Of a stretch of 64,000 nt of DNA, positions 1 through 8,831 are shown piece after piece. Every line of letters begins with the position of its first letter. Within the stretch, counting starts at the first letter, position 1. A model generated the notes under the pieces. The model saw only the letters and a list, made by a program, of their open reading frames with translations. It ran no database searches and was not told where the DNA came from. Location: contig NZ_JAKNQQ010000005.1 of NCBI RefSeq assembly GCF_022662475.1, forward strand, positions 62,001-126,000, written 5' to 3'. A program made the translations under genes and the position numbers. Source of the stretch: Sphingomonas sp. TREG-RG-20F-R18-01 (GTDB taxonomy: Bacteria; Pseudomonadota; Alphaproteobacteria; Sphingomonadales; Sphingomonadaceae).

Positions 1-1
1 G

Positions 2-946
2 ACCCGACCGGTGCGCGGCGCGCCGCATGCCGTCGCATTCGTCGGGCTGGCAGGGCCTGGCCAGTCGATCCTGCAGGTCGAGGGCCGATCGGGCGGATTG
101 CGCTTCGTCGCGGCCACCGACTGGTTCGATCCCGTCCTGGAGGGGCTTGGCTTCGTCGGCGCGCTTGCCGGCCCGCTGGTCTCGATCGGTCGTGATGATT
201 TTGCGGATCCGGTCAACATGCTGCGAATCCGCGACGTCGCCGTCGACAACAGCTTCAACCAGGGCGCGGTCACGGCCCTGCGGCTCAACTATCTGGCACC
301 GGGCAGCGTGGCGATCGGGCTGAAGGCCAATGCCTATGCCGACGGGCGGGGACACAATCACGGGACCGCGATCGAGTGCCGGCAGGTCGAGTGCATGACG
401 TTTGCCGGCGGGGCCGCGTCGAATGCGGCGACCGGCTTCGCGATCCGCGACGGCGTCAATTTCGGGATTACCGTTCAGGGGTTCACGTTCGAGAACACCG
501 ACGTTGCTTTTGGCAATGACGTGGCGACGTCCGGCGCCCATGCGGTGATCGGCTGCCAGTTTTCCGAAATCCGGACCGCGGCGATCCGGAGCATCGGTTG
601 CAACCGCGCGCAGTGGATTGAATTTACCGCCAACAACTTTGCCATGCCGACCGCCGCGATCGTCGATCCGGACGCATGCGAAGGCATTCGCATCCACAAT
701 CGGCACGGCATCGCGACGCCAGCACTGCCCCCTTCCGGGGCGATAGTGCGCAATCGCTCGGGGCAGCCGGTGCAGGTGCTGATGTGGGGCGGGCTGGTCC
801 ACTCCGTTCTGATCGATGGGATCCGGATGGGTTCAGCGGAGCCTGCCGCGTTGTCCCCAGGCACGGGCGTCATCCTGCAGCCCGGGGACACGATCGGGCT
901 GGACTATGTCCGCGCACCACAGTGGCACTGGCGCAGCGCGGGCTGA
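2..946 (+). CDS. Right-handed beta-helix protein, C-terminal part (5' end outside window)
   Basis: The reading frame is open from the first bases of the window, so the gene begins upstream and only about 314 residues are seen. The visible part is rich in short hydrophobic/Asn/Gly turns (for example FGITVQGFTFENTDVAFG and WIEFTANNF) at a spacing typical of parallel beta-helix proteins of the pectate-lyase-like fold. It lacks membrane segments. It converges on the polysaccharide export gene at 981-2153, which suggests a role in binding, trimming or modifying an exopolysaccharide or glycan. That role is inferred from fold and context. A GTG at 11 could be mistaken for the start but has no ribosome binding site in view. 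Confidence 0.55.
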   Translation, partial: TRPVRGAPHAVAFVGLAGPGQSILQVEGRSGGLRFVAATDWFDPVLEGLGFVGALAGPLVSIGRDDFADPVNMLRIRDVAVDNSFNQGAVTALRLNYLAPGSVAIGLKANAYADGRGHNHGTAIECRQVECMTFAGGAASNAATGFAIRDGVNFGITVQGFTFENTDVAFGNDVATSGAHAVIGCQFSEIRTAAIRSIGCNRAQWIEFTANNFAMPTAAIVDPDACEGIRIHNRHGIATPALPPSGAIVRNRSGQPVQVLMWGGLVHSVLIDGIRMGSAEPAALSPGTGVILQPGDTIGLDYVRAPQWHWRSAG

Positions 947-980
947 CCCGCGGCTGCGCCGATGCCGCCGGAGCGTCGCG

Positions 981-2153
981 TCAGTTCCCGCTGATCGTGC
1001 GGGCGGCCACGAACGGCGAGAACAACTGGTTGATGATCGCGACGAACTTCGCCGTCCGGTTAACCGCCGCCGTGCTGACGTACAGGACGTCCTTGTCATG
1101 CATCGGGAAACGCTGGGCGATGAAATAGCTCGCCGGATTGATCATATCGAGGCGATAGATCACGGGCTGGGCGGGTTGGCCGGCCGTCGGCGCCGCTTCG
1201 TACCGGAACAGGAAAACCGCACGCGGATTCGCGATCGCGTCATTCGGCCCGCCCGCGCGCGCAACCGCTTCGGCGAGGGTCAGGTCGCTCTGATCGAACG
1301 GGATCTGCGCGACGCGGCTCGTGGCACCCAGCACGATGAACGTCTGCGGCCGGCGAATGAGCTCCACGCGATCCCCGGGGGTCAGGACGAGATCGTCGGG
1401 CGCCCCGACGCGGACCCGATCGAGCCGCTCCTCCACCTGTTCGCCGCCGCGCGTCACGCGCACCACCATATCCTGCGTCTGCGCAACGGTCCCGCCGGCA
1501 TTGGCGATGATATCCAGCAGCCGTTCGCGTTGCCCGGTGACCTCGATCCGGCCCGATCGGCGCACGTCGCCGGACACGAACACCGTCTCGCTGACATTTC
1601 CGTGGATCGTCACCAGAACCTGCGGGTTCTGTGATTTCGCCTTATAGGCCCGCTCGATCGCAACCGCGATTTCGCTGGGCGTATGCCCCGCAACGCCGAT
1701 CGTCCCGGCATAAGGGAGGCGGATCTTGCCCGCCTCGTCCACCGTCACCGTCGGAAAACGCTGAACCTGCGAGGAGGGATCGAAATCGCTGCCGACAGGG
1801 CGCGCGCCCCCGAACAGCGTAATTCCGATTTCGAACACCGCGATGTCCAGCTGATCCCCGACGCCTACGATCCCGGTGGACTGGTTCGGGCTCAAGGGTG
1901 CCAGCGTCGCGAGCCGGGCCGTCGTCATATCGCTCGACTGCACCGCCTTTGCGGCGATCGTCGAATCGATGTCGACGATCCGCATGCCGATCGCGTTGCG
2001 ATTGTCCTGCGTGCCGCGCAGGACTTCATGCGCGGTTGGTCCGCTGGTCGGCAGCGAGGCACAGCCGGATACCGCCAACGCCGCAACCAACGTCCCGAGA
2101 CAATAAAGAGTAGCTAAAGGACCTTTTGCCGAAGGCAAGTCGCTGGCTGACAT
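981..2153 (-). CDS. Polysaccharide export outer-membrane lipoprotein (Wza/GumB-like)
   Basis: A 390-residue lipoprotein of the polysaccharide biosynthesis/export family, which forms the outer-membrane exit channel for exopolysaccharide or capsule. The N-terminus is a lipoprotein signal ending in AVSGC. The export domain follows (GDQLDIAVFEIG, then FPTVTVDEAGKIRLPYAGTI, VAIERAYKAKSQNPQVLVTI), then two SLBB-type repeats (VFVSGDVRRSGRIEV and FIVLGATSRVAQIPF). The start was set at ATG 2153, immediately before the signal peptide; the open frame upstream is only a GC-rich extension. Partner inner-membrane genes (Wzc-like, polymerase) are not in this window and are probably to the left. Confidence 0.9.
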   Translation of the reverse strand: MSASDLPSAKGPLATLYCLGTLVAALAVSGCASLPTSGPTAHEVLRGTQDNRNAIGMRIVDIDSTIAAKAVQSSDMTTARLATLAPLSPNQSTGIVGVGDQLDIAVFEIGITLFGGARPVGSDFDPSSQVQRFPTVTVDEAGKIRLPYAGTIGVAGHTPSEIAVAIERAYKAKSQNPQVLVTIHGNVSETVFVSGDVRRSGRIEVTGQRERLLDIIANAGGTVAQTQDMVVRVTRGGEQVEERLDRVRVGAPDDLVLTPGDRVELIRRPQTFIVLGATSRVAQIPFDQSDLTLAEAVARAGGPNDAIANPRAVFLFRYEAAPTAGQPAQPVIYRLDMINPASYFIAQRFPMHDKDVLYVSTAAVNRTAKFVAIINQLFSPFVAARTISGN

Positions 2154-2269
2154 GAAACCTCTAACCGTAATTGACCGGAAATGGACCGTGCGACTATTCT
2201 CGACAGCTCGGCTATGCCCGGGCTCGTTAGCGCTTAGCGTCCAGCCACTCAAGCGACTAGGTGGCCGAC

Positions 2270-2295
2270 GGCACGGCGACCAGCGTCGCCATGCC
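2270..2295 (-). terminator. Hairpin after gor
   Basis: An 11-bp stem with one wobble pair and a 4-base loop lies just past the gor stop codon, in the gap before the export gene. There is no clear T-run, so termination is likely but unproven. Confidence 0.4.
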
Positions 2296-2314
2296 CCGAG
2301 ATCGGCCGCCGTTG

Positions 2315-3664
2315 CTACCGCAGCAGCACCAGTTCCTCTGCCATCGACGGATGCAGCGCGACCGTCTGGTCGAACGCGTCCTTGGTCAGCCCCGCCTTCA
2401 CCGCGACCGCCGCCGCCTGCAGGATCTCGGGCGAATCCGGCCCGATCATGTGCAGTCCGAGCACCTGGCCGGTCTCGGCGTTGCACACCATCTTGTACAG
2501 CGCGCGCTCGTTGCGGCCGGCGAGCACGTTCTTCATCGGGCGGAAGTCGGACATGTAGACCTTGACCGAACCGAACTTGTTCTTCGCCTGCGCCTCGGTC
2601 AGCCCGACGCCCGCCATCGGGGGATGGCTAAACACCGCCGAGGGGATGTTCTCGTAATCCACCCGGTGCGGCTTGTTGCCGTACATCGTGTCGGCGAATG
2701 CCTGCCCTTCCCGGATCGCGACGGGGGTGAGCTGGACGCGGTTGGTGACGTCGCCGACCGCATAGATGCTGTCGCAGGTGGACTTGTTGTCTTCGTCGAC
2801 CACGATGGCGCCCTTGTCGTCCAGTTCGACGCCGGCGCTGTCCAGCCCGAGCCCTTCGGTATTGGGCGAACGGCCGGTCGCGAACATCACGCAATCCACG
2901 TCGATCGGCTCGTGCCCGCTCATCGACACGCGCAGGCACCCGTCCGGCTGCTTCTCGATCCCGCGGAACTCGGCGTTGAAGCGGAAATCGAGCCCCTTCA
3001 TCATCGAGATCTGGAGCAGGCGATCGCGGATCGATTCATCATAGCCGCGCAGGATTACGTCGGTGCGGTTGATGAGCGTCACCTTCGCGCCGAATTCGTT
3101 GAAGATGCCGGCGAATTCGTTGGCAATATAACCTGCGCCCGCGATCAGGATGCGCTTGGGCACCGCGTCGAGATGGAACGCCTCGTTCGAGGTGATGCCG
3201 AGTTCGTGCCCGGGGCACTCCGGCACGATCGGCGTCGCCCCGACCGCGATCAGGATCTTGCCCGCGGTGACTTCGCGCCCGTCGCCGAGCTTGACCGAAT
3301 GCGGGCCGGTGACGGTCGCGCGGTCGAGGATGATCTCGACGCCGTTGTTGGTCAGCGTGTCGGTATAGGCCGAATTGATCCGGTCGACTTCCTCCAGCAC
3401 ATTGTCCCGCAGCCGGACCCAGTCGAACCCCAGGTTCTCGGGCACGTCCCAGCCGAAGCGGCGCGCGTCCTTCAGATCCTCGGCGAAATGCGCGCCATAG
3501 ACGAGCAGCTTCTTGGGCACGCAGCCACGGATGACGCAGGTGCCTCCAACGCGATATTCCTCGGCCACCGCAACCTTCGCGCCATGCGCTGCCGCGACAC
3601 GCGACGCGCGGGTGCCGCCGGAGCCTGCACCGATGACGAAAAGGTCGTAGTCATACTCAGCCAT
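2315..3664 (-). CDS. gor: Glutathione-disulfide reductase
   Basis: A 449-residue flavoprotein that reduces glutathione disulfide with NADPH in the cytoplasm. The FAD-binding motif GAGSGG is at residues 12-17. The redox disulfide is GTCVIRGC (C43 and C48), followed by VPKKLLVYG. The NAD(P)-binding motif GAGYIANEFAG is central, and the second FAD motif (AVGDVT) precedes the dimerisation domain, which ends with the catalytic-site TVALHPSMAEE. The ATG at 3664 gives the standard short N-terminus before the FAD strand. In-frame sequence upstream to 4054 is an antisense extension over the DUF4174 gene. Length and motifs match bacterial glutathione reductase. Confidence 0.95.
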   Translation of the reverse strand: MAEYDYDLFVIGAGSGGTRASRVAAAHGAKVAVAEEYRVGGTCVIRGCVPKKLLVYGAHFAEDLKDARRFGWDVPENLGFDWVRLRDNVLEEVDRINSAYTDTLTNNGVEIILDRATVTGPHSVKLGDGREVTAGKILIAVGATPIVPECPGHELGITSNEAFHLDAVPKRILIAGAGYIANEFAGIFNEFGAKVTLINRTDVILRGYDESIRDRLLQISMMKGLDFRFNAEFRGIEKQPDGCLRVSMSGHEPIDVDCVMFATGRSPNTEGLGLDSAGVELDDKGAIVVDEDNKSTCDSIYAVGDVTNRVQLTPVAIREGQAFADTMYGNKPHRVDYENIPSAVFSHPPMAGVGLTEAQAKNKFGSVKVYMSDFRPMKNVLAGRNERALYKMVCNAETGQVLGLHMIGPDSPEILQAAAVAVKAGLTKDAFDQTVALHPSMAEELVLLR

Positions 3665-3764
3665 GTCTTGTCCTTCCGGGGCCGGCAAACACGCGGCCTG
3701 TAAATCTCTGTCAGTCACCGCCCCCACCGTTCGTTTCCAGCGGATTGGGCAGTATCGCGTATCG

Positions 3765-4139
3765 CTAGCGTTGCCCCGCGCGCCGCATCGGCATCGCGTC
3801 GATCGTCGCGACCAGCGTCGCGGCGTCGATCGGCTCCGAACGGCGCAGCGCGGCGTGGCCGTCCTTGCCGACCAGCACCACGCCGAACGCGGCCCGGGGC
3901 AACCGCCACCGCGCGCGCAGCGACGTGGCGGAGTCCGCCGCGCCTTTGACCGTATCCCCGGCAAGCTCGACGACCGTGACGTCGCGGTCGTCGAGTTCCC
4001 TGGACCTCCCCCCGAGCGCGGCCTGCTGCGCGACCCTGCGCGCATCCGCCGCACCGGGCGCGGCGATGATCAGCACCCGTCGTTTTTGGCGCATGTCCGC
4101 CACCGTCATCGAAGCCATCATCGCCGCGAGCACGATCAT
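3765..4139 (-). CDS. DUF4174 domain-containing protein
   Basis: A 124-residue protein with a hydrophobic, signal-like N-terminus followed by RRVLIIAAPGAAD, and a C-terminal VVLVGKDGHAALRRSEPID segment. These are the recognisable ends of the DUF4174 family, a small thioredoxin-like-fold family of unknown function. Its ATG overlaps the pgi stop codon (ATGA), so it is translationally coupled to pgi and probably made from the same mRNA. No catalytic cysteine pair is present. A periplasmic location is inferred from the N-terminus only. Confidence 0.7.
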   Translation of the reverse strand: MIVLAAMMASMTVADMRQKRRVLIIAAPGAADARRVAQQAALGGRSRELDDRDVTVVELAGDTVKGAADSATSLRARWRLPRAAFGVVLVGKDGHAALRRSEPIDAATLVATIDAMPMRRAGQR

Positions 4140-5626
4140 CCGAACGCGCGCTTGATCAGGTCGGTGGTCGACACGTCGAATTCCTGCCCGCCCGCATCCG
4201 CCGCCTTGGCCATTTCCTTGCCGAGCTCGACGCCGAACTGGTCGAACGGGTTGATCCCGATCAGCGTCGCATTCACGAACACGCGCTGTTCGTAGAAGGC
4301 GATCAGCGCACCGAGCGTGCGCGCGTCGAGATCGTCGAGCAGGATCGTCGACGACGGACGGTCGCCCGAATAGCTGCGCGCGGCATCGTCGTTCGGGCGG
4401 CCCTTCATCAGCGCGGCGCCTTGCGCGAACGCATTGAGCAGCAGCTGGCGATGGTGATCCTCGGCGAGCGTGTCGCCCGGCTCGATCACCGCGACGAACT
4501 CGACCGGGACCAGATGCGTGCCCTGGTGGAGCAGCTGGAACACCGCATGTTGCGCATCGGTGCCGACCCCGCCCCAGGTGATCGGCGCGGACGGGCCGTT
4601 GAGCTTCTCGCCGTCGATCGTCACGCCCTTGCCGTTCGATTCCATCTCGAGCTGCTGGAGATAGGACGGGAGCAGCCGCAACCGCTCGTCATAAGCGAAG
4701 GTCGCGCGCGTCTCGGCGTGGCGGTTGTGGGTGTAATAAAGGTCGGCGAACGCCGCGAGCACCGGCGCATTGTGCGCGAGCGAGGTCTGGCGGAAATGCC
4801 GGTCCATCTCGCCGGCACCGTCGAGCATCTCGGCAAAACAGTCCCAGCCGAGCGCGAGCGCGGCGGGGAAGCCGATCGACGACCACAGGGAATAGCGCCC
4901 GCCGACACTCTCCGCGAACGGCAGCACGCGGGTTTCGTCGACGCCCCATTCGACCGCCTTGTCGGGGTCCGCGGTCAGCGCGATGACCTTGCCATAGACG
5001 TCGTCGACGCCGCCCTCGCCCATCCACTGCAACACCGACTCGGCGTTGAGCATGGTTTCCTTGGTGGTGAAAGTCTTCGACGCGACGACCAGCAGCGTCG
5101 CGGTCGGATCGAACTTCGCAAACGCTTCCTCGAGCGCGCAGCCATCGACGTTGGAGACGATCGCGACGTCGTAGCGCCCCGATTCGCGTCCCAGGGCATC
5201 GACCAGCAGGTTCGGCCCGAGCGCCGAGCCCCCGATGCCGACGTGGAGCACATGGCGGATGTCGCCGAGCGCGCCGCCCTCGATCGCATCGATCAGTGCA
5301 CGCATCCGGGCGTGGAGCACACGGGCTGCGGCGACATCGTCTTCCGCGCCTTCGCCACGCTCGGCGACATGCGTCGCGGCACGGCCCTCGGTGGTGTTGA
5401 CGATCTCGCCCGCGAACAGCGCCTCGCGCTTGCCGCTGAGATCCTGCGCCTTGGCGAGTGCCTCGAACGCGGCAACCGCCTGTTCGGTGAGGTGTGTCTT
5501 GGAGAAATCGAAGTGCAGCCCGGCGACGTCGACGCTGAACCGCGCCAGCCGGTCGGCGTCCTCCGCGAACAGGGTTTCAAGCCGGGGGCTGGGAAGCCCC
5601 TCGATCGCGGTCCAGTCGGCTGCCAT
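4136..5626 (-). CDS. pgi: Glucose-6-phosphate isomerase
   Basis: A 496-residue enzyme interconverting glucose-6-phosphate and fructose-6-phosphate. The sugar-phosphate binding motif is HVGIGGSALGP (about 129-139). The family signature is GGRYSLWSSIGFP (about 242-254). The catalytic glutamate region LEMESNGKG, the GTDAQHAVFQLLHQG histidine and the C-terminal lysine (LIKRAFG) are all present. It is shorter than the E. coli enzyme (549 aa), as in related alphaproteobacteria. The DUF4174 gene follows with a 4-base overlap. The gap to the divergent lepB is about 110 bp and must hold both promoters. Confidence 0.96.
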   Translation of the reverse strand: MAADWTAIEGLPSPRLETLFAEDADRLARFSVDVAGLHFDFSKTHLTEQAVAAFEALAKAQDLSGKREALFAGEIVNTTEGRAATHVAERGEGAEDDVAAARVLHARMRALIDAIEGGALGDIRHVLHVGIGGSALGPNLLVDALGRESGRYDVAIVSNVDGCALEEAFAKFDPTATLLVVASKTFTTKETMLNAESVLQWMGEGGVDDVYGKVIALTADPDKAVEWGVDETRVLPFAESVGGRYSLWSSIGFPAALALGWDCFAEMLDGAGEMDRHFRQTSLAHNAPVLAAFADLYYTHNRHAETRATFAYDERLRLLPSYLQQLEMESNGKGVTIDGEKLNGPSAPITWGGVGTDAQHAVFQLLHQGTHLVPVEFVAVIEPGDTLAEDHHRQLLLNAFAQGAALMKGRPNDDAARSYSGDRPSSTILLDDLDARTLGALIAFYEQRVFVNATLIGINPFDQFGVELGKEMAKAADAGGQEFDVSTTDLIKRAFG

Positions 5627-5736
5627 GAGTACCTCGTTGCGTTTGGGTGGTCGAATCCCGGTGTAGATCGCCCTAGCGTCACCCAGTTACAACCGCCAGC
5701 TTGACGACACGCTCCGTCCCCCGCAAACCGCGCCGC

Positions 5737-6588
5737 ATGGCCGACACCGAACCCTCCCCCGCCCCGATCGGCAAAGCGCGCGTCCGCGCAGCCAGACCGG
5801 CGAAGTCCGAGACGCGCGAGACGCTGAGCTTCTTCCTGAAGCTGGCGATCGTCGTGTTCGTGTTCCGCAGCTTCATCTTCGCGCCGTTCAGCATCCCGTC
5901 GCAGTCGATGCTGCCCCGGCTTTACGTCGGCGATTACCTGTTCGTGTCGAAGTGGAATTACGGCTATTCGCGCTGGTCGCTGCCGTGGGGCGTGCCGCTG
6001 ATCCCCGGCCGGATCCTCGGGCGTGATCCAGCGCGCGGGGACGTCGTCGTGTTCCGTGGGCCTCCGGGCGAGGACCATGACGTGATCAAGCGCGTCATCG
6101 GCCTGCCCGGCGACACCGTCCAGATGCGCGGCGGCCAGGTGTTCCTCAACGACAAGGCCATCCCCAAGGTGCGGATGCCCGATTTCACCATACCGCTGTC
6201 GCCCAATTATCCCGGCGGGACCGAATGCCCTGCCGAGTTCGAGGATGCGGACGCATCGGGCACGCCGATCTGCCGCTATCACCAGTTCCAGGAGACGCTT
6301 CCCAACGGCAAGACCTATGCCGTGCTCGATCGCGGCGAGATGCCGAGCGCGGACGATACCGCCGTGTACAAGGTGCCCGCAGGCAACGTCTTCGTGATGG
6401 GCGACAATCGCGACGACAGCGGCGACAGCCGATTCGACCCGCCACAGGGCATGGGGTTCGTGCCGATGGAACGGATTGAGGGCAAGGCGGTCGTGTCGTT
6501 CTTCTCGACCGATGGCTCGGCGAGCTGGCTGCTGCCATGGACCTGGTTCAGCGCGGCGCGCTGGTCACGGATCGGGGCAGGTTTTTGA
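5737..6588 (+). CDS. lepB: Signal peptidase I
   Basis: An inner-membrane serine protease of about 283 residues that removes signal peptides from secreted preproteins. One N-terminal transmembrane helix (about 31-50) leads into the box with the catalytic serine (IPSQSMLP, S57). The catalytic lysine is K118 in DVIKRVIGLPGD. The C-terminal box GDNRDDSGDSR is conserved. An insertion with paired cysteines (TECPAEF...TPICRYH) lies between boxes. The ATG at 5737 is preferred over an upstream TTG at 5701. The gene runs into rnc, a common arrangement in Proteobacteria. Confidence 0.95.
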   Translation: MADTEPSPAPIGKARVRAARPAKSETRETLSFFLKLAIVVFVFRSFIFAPFSIPSQSMLPRLYVGDYLFVSKWNYGYSRWSLPWGVPLIPGRILGRDPARGDVVVFRGPPGEDHDVIKRVIGLPGDTVQMRGGQVFLNDKAIPKVRMPDFTIPLSPNYPGGTECPAEFEDADASGTPICRYHQFQETLPNGKTYAVLDRGEMPSADDTAVYKVPAGNVFVMGDNRDDSGDSRFDPPQGMGFVPMERIEGKAVVSFFSTDGSASWLLPWTWFSAARWSRIGAGF

Positions 6589-7250
6589 GCGTAGCACTAC
6601 AGGACTGGGTCGCCGCCGCGTTCGGGCATCGTCCGCTCGACCTCGCACCGTTCGAACGCGCGCTGACGCACGGCAGCCAGGCGGCGGCGAATTACGAGCG
6701 GCTCGAGTTCCTGGGCGACCGCGTGCTCGGGCTGGTGATGGCCGAATGGCTGTTCGAGCTGTTCCCGAAAGAGCCCGAAGGTGCTTTGTCGAAGCGGTTG
6801 AACGCGCTGGTGACGGGCGCGATCTGCGCCGACGTCGCGCGCTCGATCGGCGTGGTGCCGTATCTCAAGCTCGGCAAGCAGGCGCGCGACGACGGCGCGT
6901 CGGACAGCGACAATGTCCTTGGCGACGTAATGGAGGCGCTGATCGGCGCGGTCTATCTCGAGGCCGGGCTCGAGGGCGCACGCCACGCGGTCCGCACCTG
7001 CTGGGACGACCGCGCGAGCCGGCAGCTGGCCGCACCGCAGCATCCGAAATCGGGGCTCCAGGAATGGGCCGCGGCGAACAACCGCAAGGCGCCGATCTAT
7101 GAAGTGATGGAGCGGTCGGGCCCGCATCACGCGCCACGCTTCCGCGTGAAGGTCGCGCTCGGCGGGTTTGCCGAGGCGGAGGCGGAGGGCAGTTCGAAGC
7201 AGGAAGCGGAGACCGCGGCAGCGACCGCGCTGCTGGAGAAGCTGCGCTAA
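6585..7250 (+). CDS. rnc: Ribonuclease III
   Basis: A double-strand-specific endoribonuclease for rRNA and mRNA processing. The catalytic signature RLEFLGDRVLGLV and the second acidic motif GDVMEALIGAVYLE are in the N-terminal domain. A C-terminal dsRNA-binding domain ends with GSSKQEAETAAATALLEKL. A TTG at 6585 overlapping the lepB stop (TTGA) gives the usual family N-terminus at about 221 residues. An ATG at 6537 would give 237 residues and a 52-base overlap with lepB; the sequence does not decide between them. The last bases of the gene are repeated twice downstream in the tandem repeat. Confidence 0.93.
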   Translation: MSVALQDWVAAAFGHRPLDLAPFERALTHGSQAAANYERLEFLGDRVLGLVMAEWLFELFPKEPEGALSKRLNALVTGAICADVARSIGVVPYLKLGKQARDDGASDSDNVLGDVMEALIGAVYLEAGLEGARHAVRTCWDDRASRQLAAPQHPKSGLQEWAAANNRKAPIYEVMERSGPHHAPRFRVKVALGGFAEAEAEGSSKQEAETAAATALLEKLR

Positions 7251-7748
7251 TTCCATACTCTATCCCCCCCGGCGAAGGCCGGGGCCCAATCGAGGTCCAG
7301 AAGATTGCTGGCGACTGCGCGCAGTTACCTCGACCGTCCCTCCTGGGCCCCGGCCTTCGCCGGGGAGGCGCATTGAGGTCAGTGGAGCACGCTACGACGT
7401 AAGCACAGATGCTATTGGCGAAGCTGCGCTAATTCCATCAATCGACACAGTTGCCCTTCCCCGGCGAAGGCCGGGGCCCAGTCGAGGAACAGAGGATTGC
7501 TGGCGACTGCGCGCAGTGACGTCGACCATCCCTCCTGGGCCCCAGCCTTCGCCGGGAGGCGCGTTTAGAGCAGCGGAGCACGCTACGACGTAATCACAGA
7601 TGCTATTGGCGAAGCTGCGCTAATTCCATCAGTCGACACAGTCGCGCTTCTCCGGCGAAGGCCGGGGCCCAGTCGAGGAACAGAGGATTGCTGGCGACCG
7701 CGCGCCGTTACCTCGGCCATCACTCCTGGGCCCCGGCCTCCGCCGGGG
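7241..7748. repeat. Tandem triplicated REP-like block behind rnc
   Basis: Three head-to-tail units start at the same GCTGCGCTAATTCCAT string, at 7241, 7423 and 7613 (periods 182 and 190 bp). The first of these is the 3' end of rnc plus its stop codon. Each unit holds one inverted-repeat element (7267-7365, 7459-7556, 7650-7748) whose arms read CCCCGGCGAAGGCCGGGG and its reverse complement. Units 1 and 2 also share the spacer GGAGCACGCTACGACGTAA. This fills the 579-base gap between rnc and the aldolase gene; no gene is seen in it. Confidence 0.9.
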
Positions 7749-7829
7749 AAGCGGATGCGAGGAAGGAAGCGCCCCCACCCCTCCTCCCTTCGGTTGACGC
7801 CCCCGCGACCGCGCGCGTAGGCACACCTC

Positions 7830-8831
7830 ATGCGCTTCTTCTCCGATAACGCCGCTCCGGTGCACCCCGCCCTGTTTGCCGCCATGGCCGACGCGAACAC
7901 CCTCGACACCGCTTATGACGGCGACCGCTGGAGCAAGCAGCTCGACGCGCGCTTCTCCGAAGTGTTCGAGACGCAGGTCCGCGCGTTGTGGGTGCCCTCG
8001 GGCACCGCCGCCAATTGCCTCGCGCTCGCCGCGATGTGCCCGCCGCACGGGAGCATCATCTGCCACCGCGACGCGCATATCCAGAACGACGAATGCGGCG
8101 CGCCCGAATTCTACACCCATGGCGCGAAGCTGTTCCTCGCCGAGGGTGACGGCGCGAAGCTCACCTCCGAGACGATCTCCGCCGTCCTCGACGCGACGCG
8201 CTACGACGTCCACCAGACCCAGCCGCACGCGATCTCGATCACCAACGCGACCGAATATGGCCGCGTCTATTCGCCTGCCGACGTCGCCGCGATCGGCGAC
8301 CTCGCCAAGTCGCGCAAGCTCGGGCTCCACATGGACGGCGCGCGCTTCGCCAATGCGATCGCTTCGTCGAACTGCTCGCTCGCCGACATGACCTGGCGCG
8401 CGGGCGTTACCGCGTTGAGCTTCGGGTTCATCAAGAACGGCGGGATGAACGCCGAGGCCTTAGTGTTCTTCGACACCGATCTCGCCGACGCGACGCTGTA
8501 CCGCCGCAAGCGCGCGGGCATGTTGCTGTGCAAGGGCCGCTATCTCGCCGCGCAGTTGCTCGCGATGCTCGAGGGCAATCTGTGGCTCGACCTCGCGCGC
8601 AACGCCAATGCGGGCGCGGCGCTGCTCGCCCAAGCTGCGGGCAACCGACTGATCCACCCGACCGAGGCGAACGAGGTGTTCATCCGCGTGACCATGGAGG
8701 AAGCCGCGAAGCTGCGCGGCCTCGGCTTCGATTTCTACGACTGGGGCCCGGGCGAAGCGCGGCTCGTGATCTCCTGGGATCAGGACCCCAAGGACATCCA
8801 GCCGCTCGCCGACGCGATCGCCGCGCTTTGA
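7830..8831 (+). CDS. ltaE: Low-specificity L-threonine aldolase (beta-eliminating lyase family)
   Basis: A 333-residue PLP-dependent fold-type I enzyme that cleaves L-threonine or allo-threonine to glycine and acetaldehyde. It opens with MRFFSDNAAPVHP, typical of the family. The cofactor region is VPSGTAANCLAL, the aspartate strand is LHMDGARFANA, and the PLP lysine is probably in FGFIKNGGMNAEA. That last segment differs from the common SxKGLG form but fits a subgroup of beta-eliminating lyases. Substrate could be another 3-hydroxy amino acid. The DMT transporter gene starts inside its stop codon, so the two are likely co-expressed. Confidence 0.85.
   Translation: MRFFSDNAAPVHPALFAAMADANTLDTAYDGDRWSKQLDARFSEVFETQVRALWVPSGTAANCLALAAMCPPHGSIICHRDAHIQNDECGAPEFYTHGAKLFLAEGDGAKLTSETISAVLDATRYDVHQTQPHAISITNATEYGRVYSPADVAAIGDLAKSRKLGLHMDGARFANAIASSNCSLADMTWRAGVTALSFGFIKNGGMNAEALVFFDTDLADATLYRRKRAGMLLCKGRYLAAQLLAMLEGNLWLDLARNANAGAALLAQAAGNRLIHPTEANEVFIRVTMEEAAKLRGLGFDFYDWGPGEARLVISWDQDPKDIQPLADAIAAL

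Noticed and set aside
7241..7748. Possible CRISPR array
   Set aside because: The unit is about 185 bp and spacers are not unique; the repeat contains a long inverted repeat and a gene tail. It is a tandem REP-like block.
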